This document shows positions 8,951 to 16,532 of a stretch of DNA of 35,612 bases, piece by piece. Source of the stretch: Saprospiraceae bacterium. GTDB taxonomy: Bacteria; Bacteroidota; Bacteroidia; Chitinophagales; Saprospiraceae. The DNA lies in assembly GCA_021299835.1 (NCBI GenBank), contig JAJTER010000023.1, positions 1-35,612 of the forward strand. Direction: 5' to 3'. How positions within the stretch are numbered: the stretch's first letter is position 1; each line of letters starts with the position of its first letter. A program made the position numbers and the translations under genes. The notes beneath the pieces are model-generated. The model ran no database searches, was not told the DNA's origin, and was given only the letters and a program-made list of their open reading frames with translations.

Positions 8951-9619
8951 CTAATTAATGGTTTTTTTTCTCCACAAATGGACGAATCCAAGAAGTACCA
9001 GGGTTATAAAAATAAGGGTTAAGGCATATTGATTTGCCTGCTGATAATTCAACGATTCTACGGCGTCATAGATGGCCATGGCCGCCAACCTCGTTTCGCC
9101 AGGTATATTTCCGCCAATCATTAAAACAATGCCAAATTCTCCCATAGTATGGGTAAAAGTTAAGGCAATAGCTGTATAAATTGCTGGTTTGCAATTGGGT
9201 AATTGGACTTTGAGCAGTGTTTGCCATTTTGATTTTCCCATTAAATAAGAAGCTTCGATGAGTTGTTTTGGTATTTTTTCGAGTCCGGCATGTATCGGCT
9301 GTACCATAAAGGGTAAACTGTAAATGATGGATCCCAATACTAATCCTGTAAAACTAAATATTAGTTTTACATCGAATAATTCTATGAAAATGAAACCTAT
9401 ATATCCATTAGGGCTGAGCAATACCAATAAGTAAAACCCTATAACGGTAGGGGGTAAAACCAGGGGAAGGGTCACTATAATTTCTAATATTGATTTTAAG
9501 ATACCCTTGCTTCGTGAAAGATATAAAGCTATGGGAATACTTACGGCAAACAAAATAACCGTAGTTAATGAAGCTAGTTTTAACGTTAAAAAAAGGGTTT
9601 GAAAAAAATTCTCTTCCAA
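8951..9619 (-). CDS. modB: molybdate ABC transporter permease ModB
   Basis: Inner-membrane permease of the molybdate importer, 222 residues, close to the usual length of about 225. It has around five hydrophobic segments and the strongly diagnostic late motif GEFGIVLMIGGNIPGETR, which combines the permease EAA-type loop region with the GNIPGET signature of ModB. LPLVLPPTVIGFYLLV in the second segment is also typical. It lies 4 bases downstream of modA and 7 bases upstream of modC, so modABC form one transcription unit. Confidence 0.93.
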   Translation of the reverse strand: MEENFFQTLFLTLKLASLTTVILFAVSIPIALYLSRSKGILKSILEIIVTLPLVLPPTVIGFYLLVLLSPNGYIGFIFIELFDVKLIFSFTGLVLGSIIYSLPFMVQPIHAGLEKIPKQLIEASYLMGKSKWQTLLKVQLPNCKPAIYTAIALTFTHTMGEFGIVLMIGGNIPGETRLAAMAIYDAVESLNYQQANQYALTLIFITLVLLGFVHLWRKKTIN

Positions 9620-9623
9620 GGTT

Positions 9624-10400
9624 TTACTCTTTATCAGGCAATTGATAGCCGTTTTTTAACAATATATCTTTTACTGTTGGTGTTTTCATAAATTGACTAA
9701 AAGAGGTACTTGCTTTCATATTGTTTTCTTGTCCCCACTGCGTTATGACGAAACCTTGATAAATAGGTTCGTATAAATGGTTTGGAACTTCCTGCCAGTA
9801 ACCCTTATTTTTTAATTCAGGTGAAAATAATACCGATTTTGAAATAAATCCTACCTCGCAAACCCCTGAGTAAATGTATTGGGTAGCCTGCGCTATGCTC
9901 TCTCCAAGGATCACTTTAGAAGAAATTTTCTTCCAAAGTCCAGCTTTTTCTAAAGCTAATTTAGCTTGAAAACCGTAAGGAGCAGTGTTTGGATTCGGTA
10001 AGGATATTTTGTTTACGTTGCTATTAGTCAATAGATTAAATAAGTTTTTGTTTTTTAAATCCTTCCTATTGGTCCAAAGAACGAGTGAACCAATAGCATA
10101 GATGTGTTGCTGTCCAATACCCATTCCTTCCGTGATGATTTTTCGGGTAAACAGGGTGTCAGCTGACACAAATAGATGAAATGGAGCTCCATTCAGTATT
10201 TGATGAGTCAATTTTCCAGAAGCACCGATCATTATTTCCACCTTTATATTTTCCTTTTTTTCAAAAAGTAAAGCGATGTCGCGCATCGCAAATTGCATAT
10301 TTGCCGACACAGCTATGTTTATGGTCTTTTTAGGAATTTTTCTTTCCGAAGGCTCGCAACCCAAAAAGATAAAGAAGAAAAACAGAAGGAGAAATCTCAT
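9624..10400 (-). CDS. modA: molybdate ABC transporter substrate-binding protein ModA (lipoprotein)
   Basis: Molybdate-binding protein that delivers substrate to ModB, 258 residues. The N-terminus is a short lipoprotein signal with lipid cysteine C15 (motif FLGC), so it is membrane-anchored. Family hallmarks include the early VSANMQFAMRDIALLFE segment, GASGKLTHQILNGAPFHLFVSAD (residues near the oxyanion site) and PNTAPYGFQAKLALEKAGLW. First gene of the modABC unit; upstream it faces cysC across 178 bases. I did not find an obvious ModE box or Moco riboswitch there. Confidence 0.92.
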   Translation of the reverse strand: MRFLLLFFFFIFLGCEPSERKIPKKTINIAVSANMQFAMRDIALLFEKKENIKVEIMIGASGKLTHQILNGAPFHLFVSADTLFTRKIITEGMGIGQQHIYAIGSLVLWTNRKDLKNKNLFNLLTNSNVNKISLPNPNTAPYGFQAKLALEKAGLWKKISSKVILGESIAQATQYIYSGVCEVGFISKSVLFSPELKNKGYWQEVPNHLYEPIYQGFVITQWGQENNMKASTSFSQFMKTPTVKDILLKNGYQLPDKE

Positions 10401-10543
10401 AGTGAATAAATATGCTGCCGTTTTTTTTACCTCGGTGAAATAGGTGTAGTCTTTATATTAATCCTACTTATTAGGTAGTGTTTAATAAAAGTGTTAATAT
10501 TGTTCTCTCGATGGTTAAAGTTATCATTATTATCGTTTATTTT

Positions 10544-10551
10544 TAACTTTG
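10544..10551 (+). promoter_or_regulatory. candidate Bacteroidota -7 promoter element upstream of cysC
   Basis: TAACTTTG fits the Bacteroidota -7 consensus TAnnTTTG and ends 27 bases before the cysC TTG start, a plausible 5' leader. No convincing -33 TTG lies about 20 bases upstream, so support is partial. The rest of the 10401-10578 divergent region is AT-rich with a small CCTA/TAGG inverted repeat at 10463-10475 and nothing else recognised. Confidence 0.35.
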
Positions 10552-10578
10552 AATTCCTAAAACGCTAAATCAAGAATC

Positions 10579-11178
10579 TTGGCTGATAATATTTTTCCAC
10601 ATTTTGATCAAATGATCTCCAGAGAATTTCGTGAAAACAAACTTGGGCAACGGAGTAAAGTTATTTGGTTAACGGGTTTATCTGGGTCGGGAAAAAGTAC
10701 CATTGGACTTGCGCTGGAGAAAAGGCTTTTCCAGGAAAATTTTGTCGCTCAGTTATTGGATGGGGATAATATCAGATCGGGTATTAACAAAAATTTAGGC
10801 TTTAGCGAGGAGGATAGGAAGGAGAATATTCGAAGAATTGCGGAAATTGCTAAACTTTATCTCTCCAGTGGTATCATTACCATCAATTCATTTATTTCAC
10901 CCACCGCAGAAACGAGAAATATAGCAAAGGAAATCGTTGGAGATGCCGATTTTCTGGAAATTTATATTAACGCGCCTATGGCAACTTGCGAATCACGCGA
11001 TGTCAAAGGTTTATATAAAAAGGCGCGCGCGGGTGAAATTCAGGGATTTACCGGGGTTAATCAGGTCTATGAGGAACCTGAAAATCCAGCCCTTGAATTA
11101 AGAACCGACTTATTGGGCGTTGATGAGGCAGTAGATAAATTATTTACATTTCTTAAAAAGCATATTATTTTACCCTAG
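10579..11178 (+). CDS. cysC: adenylylsulfate (APS) kinase CysC
   Basis: Phosphorylates adenosine 5'-phosphosulfate to PAPS, the activated sulfate used by sulfotransferases and by PAPS reductase. 199 residues, normal length. The P-loop is GLSGSGKST at 33-41; DGDN (61-64) and NLGFSEEDRKENIRR (72-86) are the conserved nucleotide and APS-binding stretches, and FISP (105-108) contains the family's conserved serine. The TTG start is preferred because NIFPHFDQ at its N-terminus matches the conserved beginning of Bacteroidota CysC proteins as I recall them; ATG at 10612 would remove it. cysD starts 12 bases downstream, indicating an operon. Confidence 0.95.
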   Translation: MADNIFPHFDQMISREFRENKLGQRSKVIWLTGLSGSGKSTIGLALEKRLFQENFVAQLLDGDNIRSGINKNLGFSEEDRKENIRRIAEIAKLYLSSGIITINSFISPTAETRNIAKEIVGDADFLEIYINAPMATCESRDVKGLYKKARAGEIQGFTGVNQVYEEPENPALELRTDLLGVDEAVDKLFTFLKKHIILP

Positions 11179-11190
11179 GCATATTTTATT

Positions 11191-12102
11191 ATGGAACAAT
11201 TTAATTATCGTCTTGATTACCTGAGGGAGCTGGAATCGGAATCCATTTTCATAATTCGTGAAGTGGCGGCGCAGTTTGAAAATCCTGTGATTCTCTTTTC
11301 GGGGGGTAAAGACTCAATTTTGGTTACACATCTGGCAAGAAAGGCATTCTATCCGGCAAAGATTCCATTCCCTTTATTGCATATTGATACAGGTCATAAT
11401 TTTGAGGAGACACTGACTTACCGGGACGAAATGGTCAGCAGACTGGGCGTTCGTTTGAAAATTGCATCGGTGCAGGAATTAATTGATACCGGGGAATTGA
11501 CAGAAGAAAACGGTTTTAACGCTACTAGAAATTATTTGCAAACCCCTGTTCTTTTGAAAGCAATAGAAGACGGCAAATATGATGTAGCCCTCGGCGGTGC
11601 GCGACGTGACGAAGAGAAAGCCAGAGCAAAAGAGCGTTTTTTCTCCCATAGAGATGAATTTGGCCAATGGGATCCAAAAAATCAACGTCCGGAATTATGG
11701 AACCTTTTCAATGGAAAGAAACGTCCGGGGGAACATTTTAGGGTATTCCCCATAAGTAATTGGACAGAACTTGATGTTTGGATGTATCTGGCGGTAGAAA
11801 AAATTCCTCTTCCCTCCCTTTATTTTAGCCATACCCGTTCCGTTTTTGAAAGAGACGGTATGCTTCTCGCTAATCATCCCGCTATTTTACGACGGGAAAA
11901 TGAAGTTCCATTCGATGAAATCATTCGTTTTAGAACCATCGGGGATATAACTTGTACGGGAGCAGTTCGGTCTCCAGCTACTTCTTTAGTTGATATCATC
12001 GAGGAAGTGGCAACATCAAGAACGACGGAAAGAGGAGGTCGAGCAGACGATAAAAGGGCTGAAACGGCCATGGAGGATAGAAAAAAGCAAGGCTATTTTT
12101 AA
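11191..12102 (+). CDS. cysD: sulfate adenylyltransferase subunit 2 CysD
   Basis: Small catalytic subunit of heterodimeric ATP sulfurylase, which forms APS from ATP and sulfate. 303 residues, the standard length. The PP-loop ATP pyrophosphatase motif SGGKDS is at 37-42; GGARRDEEKARAKER in the middle and FRVFPISNWTELDVW later are strongly conserved CysD segments, and the C-terminus EDRKKQGYF is a family signature. It lies between cysC and cysN with gaps of 12 and 17 bases. It acts in the cytoplasm with CysN. Confidence 0.97.
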   Translation: MEQFNYRLDYLRELESESIFIIREVAAQFENPVILFSGGKDSILVTHLARKAFYPAKIPFPLLHIDTGHNFEETLTYRDEMVSRLGVRLKIASVQELIDTGELTEENGFNATRNYLQTPVLLKAIEDGKYDVALGGARRDEEKARAKERFFSHRDEFGQWDPKNQRPELWNLFNGKKRPGEHFRVFPISNWTELDVWMYLAVEKIPLPSLYFSHTRSVFERDGMLLANHPAILRRENEVPFDEIIRFRTIGDITCTGAVRSPATSLVDIIEEVATSRTTERGGRADDKRAETAMEDRKKQGYF

Positions 12103-12119
12103 AGTTTGAGTTTGTAATT

Positions 12120-13376
12120 ATGAATCAGGAAAAAGCAGAACTACTACGTTTTACCACGGCTGGTAGCGTAGATGATGGAAAAAGTACCCTCATCGGGCGT
12201 TTGTTATTTGACGCAAAAGCAATATTTGAAGATCAATTAGAAGCGATCAGACTTACCAGTGAAAGGAGAGGGGGCGATGAAGTTGATTTGTCACTCCTTA
12301 CCGATGGTCTTAGAGCAGAAAGAGAACAAGGTATTACTATTGATGTAGCTTACAGATATTTTTCTACCCCAAAGCGTAAATTTATTATCGCAGATACCCC
12401 GGGGCATATCCAATATACCCGAAATATGGTTACGGGTGCCTCGACGGCGAATGTCGCTCTCGTTCTGGTAGATGCCAGACACGGGGTTATTGAGCAAACT
12501 AAAAGACATGCTTTCTTAGCGTCACTTCTGCAAATCCCGCACCTGGTCGTTTGTATCAATAAAATGGATCTGGTAGATTATAAGGAGGATATTTACAATA
12601 ATATAAAAGCCGAATTTGAAAAATTTAGTTTCAAACTGGATGTTAAGGATGTACATTTTATTCCCATCTCAGCCCTAAAAGGGGATAATATCGTAGATAG
12701 ATCCCAGAATATGCCTTGGTTTGAGGGTTCAACCTTGCTTTATTACCTTGAAAATGTGCATATCGGCAGCGACCATAATTTCATCGATGCCCGTTTCCCT
12801 ATTCAGCATGTGATTCGCCCAAATACTGATGAATTTCATGATTATAGAGGCTATGCTGGTAGAGTGGCTGGTGGAATTTGGAAAAAAGGAGATCAGGTGA
12901 CCCTACTCCCTTCTGGTTTCCAATCCAAAATAGCAAAAATCGATTCTATGGACGGTGAATTGGAAGAGGCTTATCCTCCACTTTCTGTTACGATGTTGTT
13001 AGAAGATGATCTCGATTTAAGCAGGGGTGAAATGATTGTCAGGGAAAATAATCAGCCTAACGTTGATCAGGATATTGAATTGATGATTTGTTGGTTTTCT
13101 GAAAAACCTATGCAACTCAACGGTAAATATACCCTCTTTCACACGACAAGGGAAGCTCGTTGTGTGATAAAGGAAATACGCTATAAGCTGAATATTAATA
13201 CCTTACATCGGGATCAAGAGGATTTGAAAATTGGAATGAACGATATAGGTCGTATTTCTATCAGAACAACTAAACCTTTATTTTTCGATAGTTATCGGAA
13301 AAATAGAATTACTGGCAGTGTTATTTTGATTGATGAGGGTACCAATGCAACTGTGGCGGCGGGAATGATTATTTAG
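12120..13376 (+). CDS. cysN: sulfate adenylyltransferase subunit 1 CysN (GTPase)
   Basis: GTPase subunit of ATP sulfurylase; GTP hydrolysis drives the unfavourable APS-forming reaction. 418 residues, shorter than E. coli CysN (475) but common in this phylum. EF-Tu-like GTPase motifs are complete: G1 GSVDDGKST (15-23), DTPGH (92-96) and NKMD (147-150), followed by two beta-barrel domains. CysC is a separate gene here rather than fused to CysN. It follows cysD by 17 bases and precedes the sulfatase by 16, so all four are likely cotranscribed. No cysH, cysI or cysJ is present in the window. Confidence 0.96.
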   Translation: MNQEKAELLRFTTAGSVDDGKSTLIGRLLFDAKAIFEDQLEAIRLTSERRGGDEVDLSLLTDGLRAEREQGITIDVAYRYFSTPKRKFIIADTPGHIQYTRNMVTGASTANVALVLVDARHGVIEQTKRHAFLASLLQIPHLVVCINKMDLVDYKEDIYNNIKAEFEKFSFKLDVKDVHFIPISALKGDNIVDRSQNMPWFEGSTLLYYLENVHIGSDHNFIDARFPIQHVIRPNTDEFHDYRGYAGRVAGGIWKKGDQVTLLPSGFQSKIAKIDSMDGELEEAYPPLSVTMLLEDDLDLSRGEMIVRENNQPNVDQDIELMICWFSEKPMQLNGKYTLFHTTREARCVIKEIRYKLNINTLHRDQEDLKIGMNDIGRISIRTTKPLFFDSYRKNRITGSVILIDEGTNATVAAGMII

Positions 13377-13392
13377 CATTAATAAATTATCC

Positions 13393-14772
13393 ATGCCCTA
13401 TTTAATATCCTTTTTTCTTTGTCTTTGTTTGTCGCTATTTGGAAAAGAAAAACCTAAGCCAAATATCATTTTCATTCTTACCGACGATCAACGGTGGGAC
13501 GCATTGGGTGTTGCTGGAAATTCTATAATCAAAACACCGCAAATGGATGAACTGGCAAAAAAGGGTGTTTATTTTAAAAATGCTTTTTCAACCACCCCCA
13601 TTTGTGCCGCCAGCAGAGCGTCTATTTTAACAGGTTTGTATGAACGAACCCATAATTATACTTTTCAAAAACCTCCTTTGCAAGTTAAATATACGAACTT
13701 GATGTATCCCAAAATCTTAAAGGAAAATGGATATCATGTTGGGTTTTATGGAAAATTAGGCGTGGTAATAGATCGTCCTGAGCAATATTTTGATGAAAGC
13801 GATTTTTATGATCGCGGTCCAAGGTCCGATAAGGGAGGATATTTTTATAAAAAACTGGGTTCTGATACTGTTCACCTTACTCGTTATGCAGGTCAACAGG
13901 CTCAAGACTTTATTTCAAATGCTCCAAAAGACAAGCCATTTTGCCTTTCTGTTTCTTTCAGTGCGCCGCATGGTCATGATTCATCGGTAGAGCAGTATTT
14001 TTGGCAGAAAAAATCTGATGCCTTGTATGAAAAGGATATTATTCCTGAACCTTCCTTAGGGGAAGACCTTTATTTTGACAGATTACCGATAGAGGTTAAA
14101 AATGGATTCAACAGGGTAAGATGGAAATGGCGATTTGATACTCCTGAAAAGTATCAACGCATGATGAAGGGATATTATCGGATGATCACCGAAATTGATG
14201 ATGAAATTGGTGCTTTGAGAAACCTGTTGGCAAAAAAAGGGCAGGCTGAAAATACTATTTTTATCATCATGGGTGATAATGGATATTTTACGGGGGACAG
14301 GCAATTGGCGGACAAATGGTTAATGTACGATCCTTCCATCCGCATTCCTCTTATCATTTATGATCCAAGATTGCCAAATAAGTCCCGCACCGTATCGGAT
14401 ATGGTTTTGAATATTGATATCACTCCATCTATTCTTGATTTTGCGGAGATAAAATCACCGGTAAATTATCAGGGAGAAAGTTTGAAACCCTATCTTAATC
14501 GTCCTGATTATTCTTTACACCGGGATTTCATTTTGATTGAGCATCTTTGGAAATTACCTGATATACCATCCAGTGAAGGCATCAGGACAGAAAAATGGAA
14601 ATATTTCAAGTATAGATACATTCAAGCTCCGGAAGAATTGTATGATTTGGAAAATGATCCCATGGAAACCAAAAATCTGGCACAGGAGCAAAGTCATCAA
14701 AAGATACTCAAAAAACTTAAAGACAAATTTACCAGGAAGGTTCAGCAATTAAGGGAGGAACAACTTTTTTAA
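13393..14772 (+). CDS. exported sulfatase (alkaline-phosphatase superfamily, CxASR type)
   Basis: Hydrolyses sulfate esters, probably on a carbohydrate, outside the cytoplasm: a hydrophobic signal (residues 1 to about 17) precedes the mature start. 459 residues, typical of S1 sulfatases. Metal-binding D31-D32 in LTDDQRWD, the formylglycine motif C71-A-A-S-R75 followed by ASILTG, and the late D295-N296 plus K308 are all present, so it looks active. The motif has alanine where most sulfatases have proline (CxPSR), which matters for the maturation enzyme. The C-terminal ELYDLENDPMETKNLA is a sulfatase hallmark. The unusual feature is context: it follows cysN by 16 bases, tying sulfate removal to sulfate activation. 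The substrate is unknown. Confidence 0.92.
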   Translation: MPYLISFFLCLCLSLFGKEKPKPNIIFILTDDQRWDALGVAGNSIIKTPQMDELAKKGVYFKNAFSTTPICAASRASILTGLYERTHNYTFQKPPLQVKYTNLMYPKILKENGYHVGFYGKLGVVIDRPEQYFDESDFYDRGPRSDKGGYFYKKLGSDTVHLTRYAGQQAQDFISNAPKDKPFCLSVSFSAPHGHDSSVEQYFWQKKSDALYEKDIIPEPSLGEDLYFDRLPIEVKNGFNRVRWKWRFDTPEKYQRMMKGYYRMITEIDDEIGALRNLLAKKGQAENTIFIIMGDNGYFTGDRQLADKWLMYDPSIRIPLIIYDPRLPNKSRTVSDMVLNIDITPSILDFAEIKSPVNYQGESLKPYLNRPDYSLHRDFILIEHLWKLPDIPSSEGIRTEKWKYFKYRYIQAPEELYDLENDPMETKNLAQEQSHQKILKKLKDKFTRKVQQLREEQLF

Positions 14773-15149
14773 AGTCATTTATAGTTATTAATTCAGATTA
14801 AACCGTACATTAACCAAGAAACCAAGAAGGATTACATTGCTATCAGAAGTTCTGAAATAAAAGGCATCATGTAAAATTACCTTGCTTAAAAAATTGGATA
14901 AAAGCTAACTGACTTATTAGAACCATTGAAGTTTAGTTGAAAAAAACGTCGATTAAAATAATTAGCTTTGATGGCAGAAGGGAGGTTGGAAAATGAAACA
15001 TTGAGGCATAACGGGCAATTTTTTGCTTTGACATGGATAACACAAACTCAGTAGGTAGAATACTAGAACCTTGATGTCATAATATCCGATAACTATCGTG
15101 TAAAATAATCAAGGAACCCAGTTCAGAATTCAGAATAAAAAATTACACA
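14773..15149 (+). other. 377-bp gene-free region with nested inverted repeats
   Basis: No convincing coding sequence. Notable structure at 15069-15114: CCTTGAT and ATCAAGG flank CGATA-AC-TATCG (15087-15098), so two inverted repeats are almost concentric and could form a cruciform or hairpin. TAGCTTTG at 14963-14970 fits the Bacteroidota -7 consensus, but the nearest TTG (14937-14939) is 23 bases upstream, slightly far. CAGAATT is repeated in tandem at 15124-15137 just before the ORF6N gene. A 27-codon ATG frame at 14971 matches nothing I recognise. The region may mark the left edge of an inserted segment carrying the ORF6N gene; that is inference. Confidence 0.5.
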
Positions 15150-16031
15150 ATGAATAATCTACCTATCATATCACAAAAGCACATCGAAAGTCAGATTTTT
15201 ACCATTCGAGGTTTACAAGTTATGATAGACCGTGATTTAGCCGAGATGTATCAGGTGGAAACTAAAGTCTTAAATCAGGCTGTAAAAAGAAATTCAGAAC
15301 GATTTCCTATTCAATTCAGGTTTCAACTAACTGAAAATGAGAAAACTGAACTAGTCACAATTTGTGACCGGTTCGATTCATTAAAGCATTCTTCAAGTAA
15401 TCCAAACGTTTTCACTGAACAAGGTGTAGCAATGCTTTCTGCTGTCTTGCGAAGTAAAATTGCAGTACAAATAAGCATCCAAATTATAAATGCTTTTGTT
15501 GAAATGCGAAAATTCATCGCTAATCATTATGGATTATTGCAACGAATGGAAGGTATTGAACGCAAGCAAATCGAAACTGACCAAAAATTTGAACAGGTAT
15601 TCAAAGCCCTGGAAAGCAAAAACGCCATCCCAAATCAAGGCGTATTTTTTGAGGGTCAAGTTTTTGATGCTTATGAATTGGCTTCCAAAATCATTCGTTC
15701 TGCTAAAAAAAGTATTGTGTTAATTGACAATTATATAGACGAAAGCACTTTAACGCATTTATCCAAAAAAACAAAAGTGGTAAAGGTGCTATTATTAACA
15801 AAAACCATGTCAAATAAACTAACTTTAGATGTAAAAAAAGCCAACGAACAGTATGGTGATTTTGAGATAAGGGTTTTTGTCAACAGCCATGACCGCTTTA
15901 TAATTATTGATAATTCCGATGTGTATCACTTGGGGGCTTCGTTAAAAGATTTAGGTAAAAAATGGTTCGCATTTTCAAAGATGGACAAAAGCTCCGTTTC
16001 AAATATCATAAAAGAAATCGGCGATGAGTAA
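15150..16031 (+). CDS. ORF6N-domain protein with a C-terminal PLD-like domain
   Basis: 293 residues. Residues about 10-126 are an ORF6N (KilA-N-related) DNA-binding domain: IFTIRGLQVMIDRDLAEMY, VKRNSERFP, and FTEQGVAMLSAVLRS are diagnostic. A helical linker, likely coiled-coil (about 127-158), follows. Residues about 163-290 resemble a phospholipase D-like half-site: IVLIDNYID, then H247-D-R249-x4-D254 followed by LGASLKDLGKKW. That is HxKx4D with arginine in place of lysine, so nuclease activity is doubtful. Such genes are common in Bacteroidota phages, islands and restriction-modification loci; the job is unknown. It stands alone between the sulfate cluster and metabolic genes, flanked on the left by a gene-free region, which suggests horizontal transfer. 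Confidence 0.88.
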   Translation: MNNLPIISQKHIESQIFTIRGLQVMIDRDLAEMYQVETKVLNQAVKRNSERFPIQFRFQLTENEKTELVTICDRFDSLKHSSSNPNVFTEQGVAMLSAVLRSKIAVQISIQIINAFVEMRKFIANHYGLLQRMEGIERKQIETDQKFEQVFKALESKNAIPNQGVFFEGQVFDAYELASKIIRSAKKSIVLIDNYIDESTLTHLSKKTKVVKVLLLTKTMSNKLTLDVKKANEQYGDFEIRVFVNSHDRFIIIDNSDVYHLGASLKDLGKKWFAFSKMDKSSVSNIIKEIGDE

Positions 16032-16110
16032 AGAGAAATTGATATCAATGTTTAGATTTCCTAAGTTTAAGAACGTGAGGGAATGCCTCGGTTTCAAGAA
16101 CTTGGGCAAA

Positions 16111-16512
16111 TCAAACGGCGTGGAACATCCAACGCACCCCAAATTTATCATTTAAAGCACCATACGTTCCGATAGGTTGGGGAATAAATGGATCGGTGAC
16201 ATTGGCCTCTCTTGAAAGCAGGTCAAATAGCTTTTGGGTATCCTCCACTTTTCCGCCACTGATGTACAGACATTGCATATTACCTCTAACAGGTTCTTCC
16301 TGAGGTAATAACCAATCAGAAGTGGAGATATCCAGCCATTCGCTTTGTAACCTTCCATTCAATATTTTTTCCTGGAAATGTTCTGGAAAATGCATTTTCA
16401 TGGGAGATTCACCAATACTGGTGAGATTCAAATCGCCACCAAGACATTCCTGGTAAAAAGTCATAGCCTCTCTGGCCTGACCGTCAAAAAGCAAGTAAAC
16501 AGATTGTTTCAT
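16111..16512 (-). CDS. PhnB/YjdN-like VOC-fold protein
   Basis: 133-residue cytoplasmic protein of the glyoxalase/bleomycin-resistance (VOC) fold, PhnB/YjdN subgroup. The N-terminus has the subgroup pattern YLLFDGQAREAMTFYQECLGG, and the C-terminus YGALNDKFGVRWMF is characteristic. The biochemical role of this subgroup is not settled; despite the name there is no reason to link it to phosphonate use. It starts 20 bases after the serine dehydratase stop on the same strand, so the two are probably cotranscribed. It converges on the ORF6N gene across 79 bases that hold only a small GAGG/CCTC hairpin. Confidence 0.85.
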   Translation of the reverse strand: MKQSVYLLFDGQAREAMTFYQECLGGDLNLTSIGESPMKMHFPEHFQEKILNGRLQSEWLDISTSDWLLPQEEPVRGNMQCLYISGGKVEDTQKLFDLLSREANVTDPFIPQPIGTYGALNDKFGVRWMFHAV

Positions 16513-16532
16513 GGTATGAGTTTAAACATTTA

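Noticed and set aside
10401-10578. Molybdenum cofactor riboswitch or ModE operator upstream of modA
   Set aside because: No long paired structure or ModE-like inverted repeat was visible; only a 4-bp CCTA/TAGG repeat.
16024-16155. 43-codon ATG frame overlapping the ORF6N stop (MSKEKLISMF...)
   Set aside because: Its second half overlaps the PhnB-like gene on the other strand and the protein matches nothing recognised; overlap of the start with the ORF6N stop is not enough.
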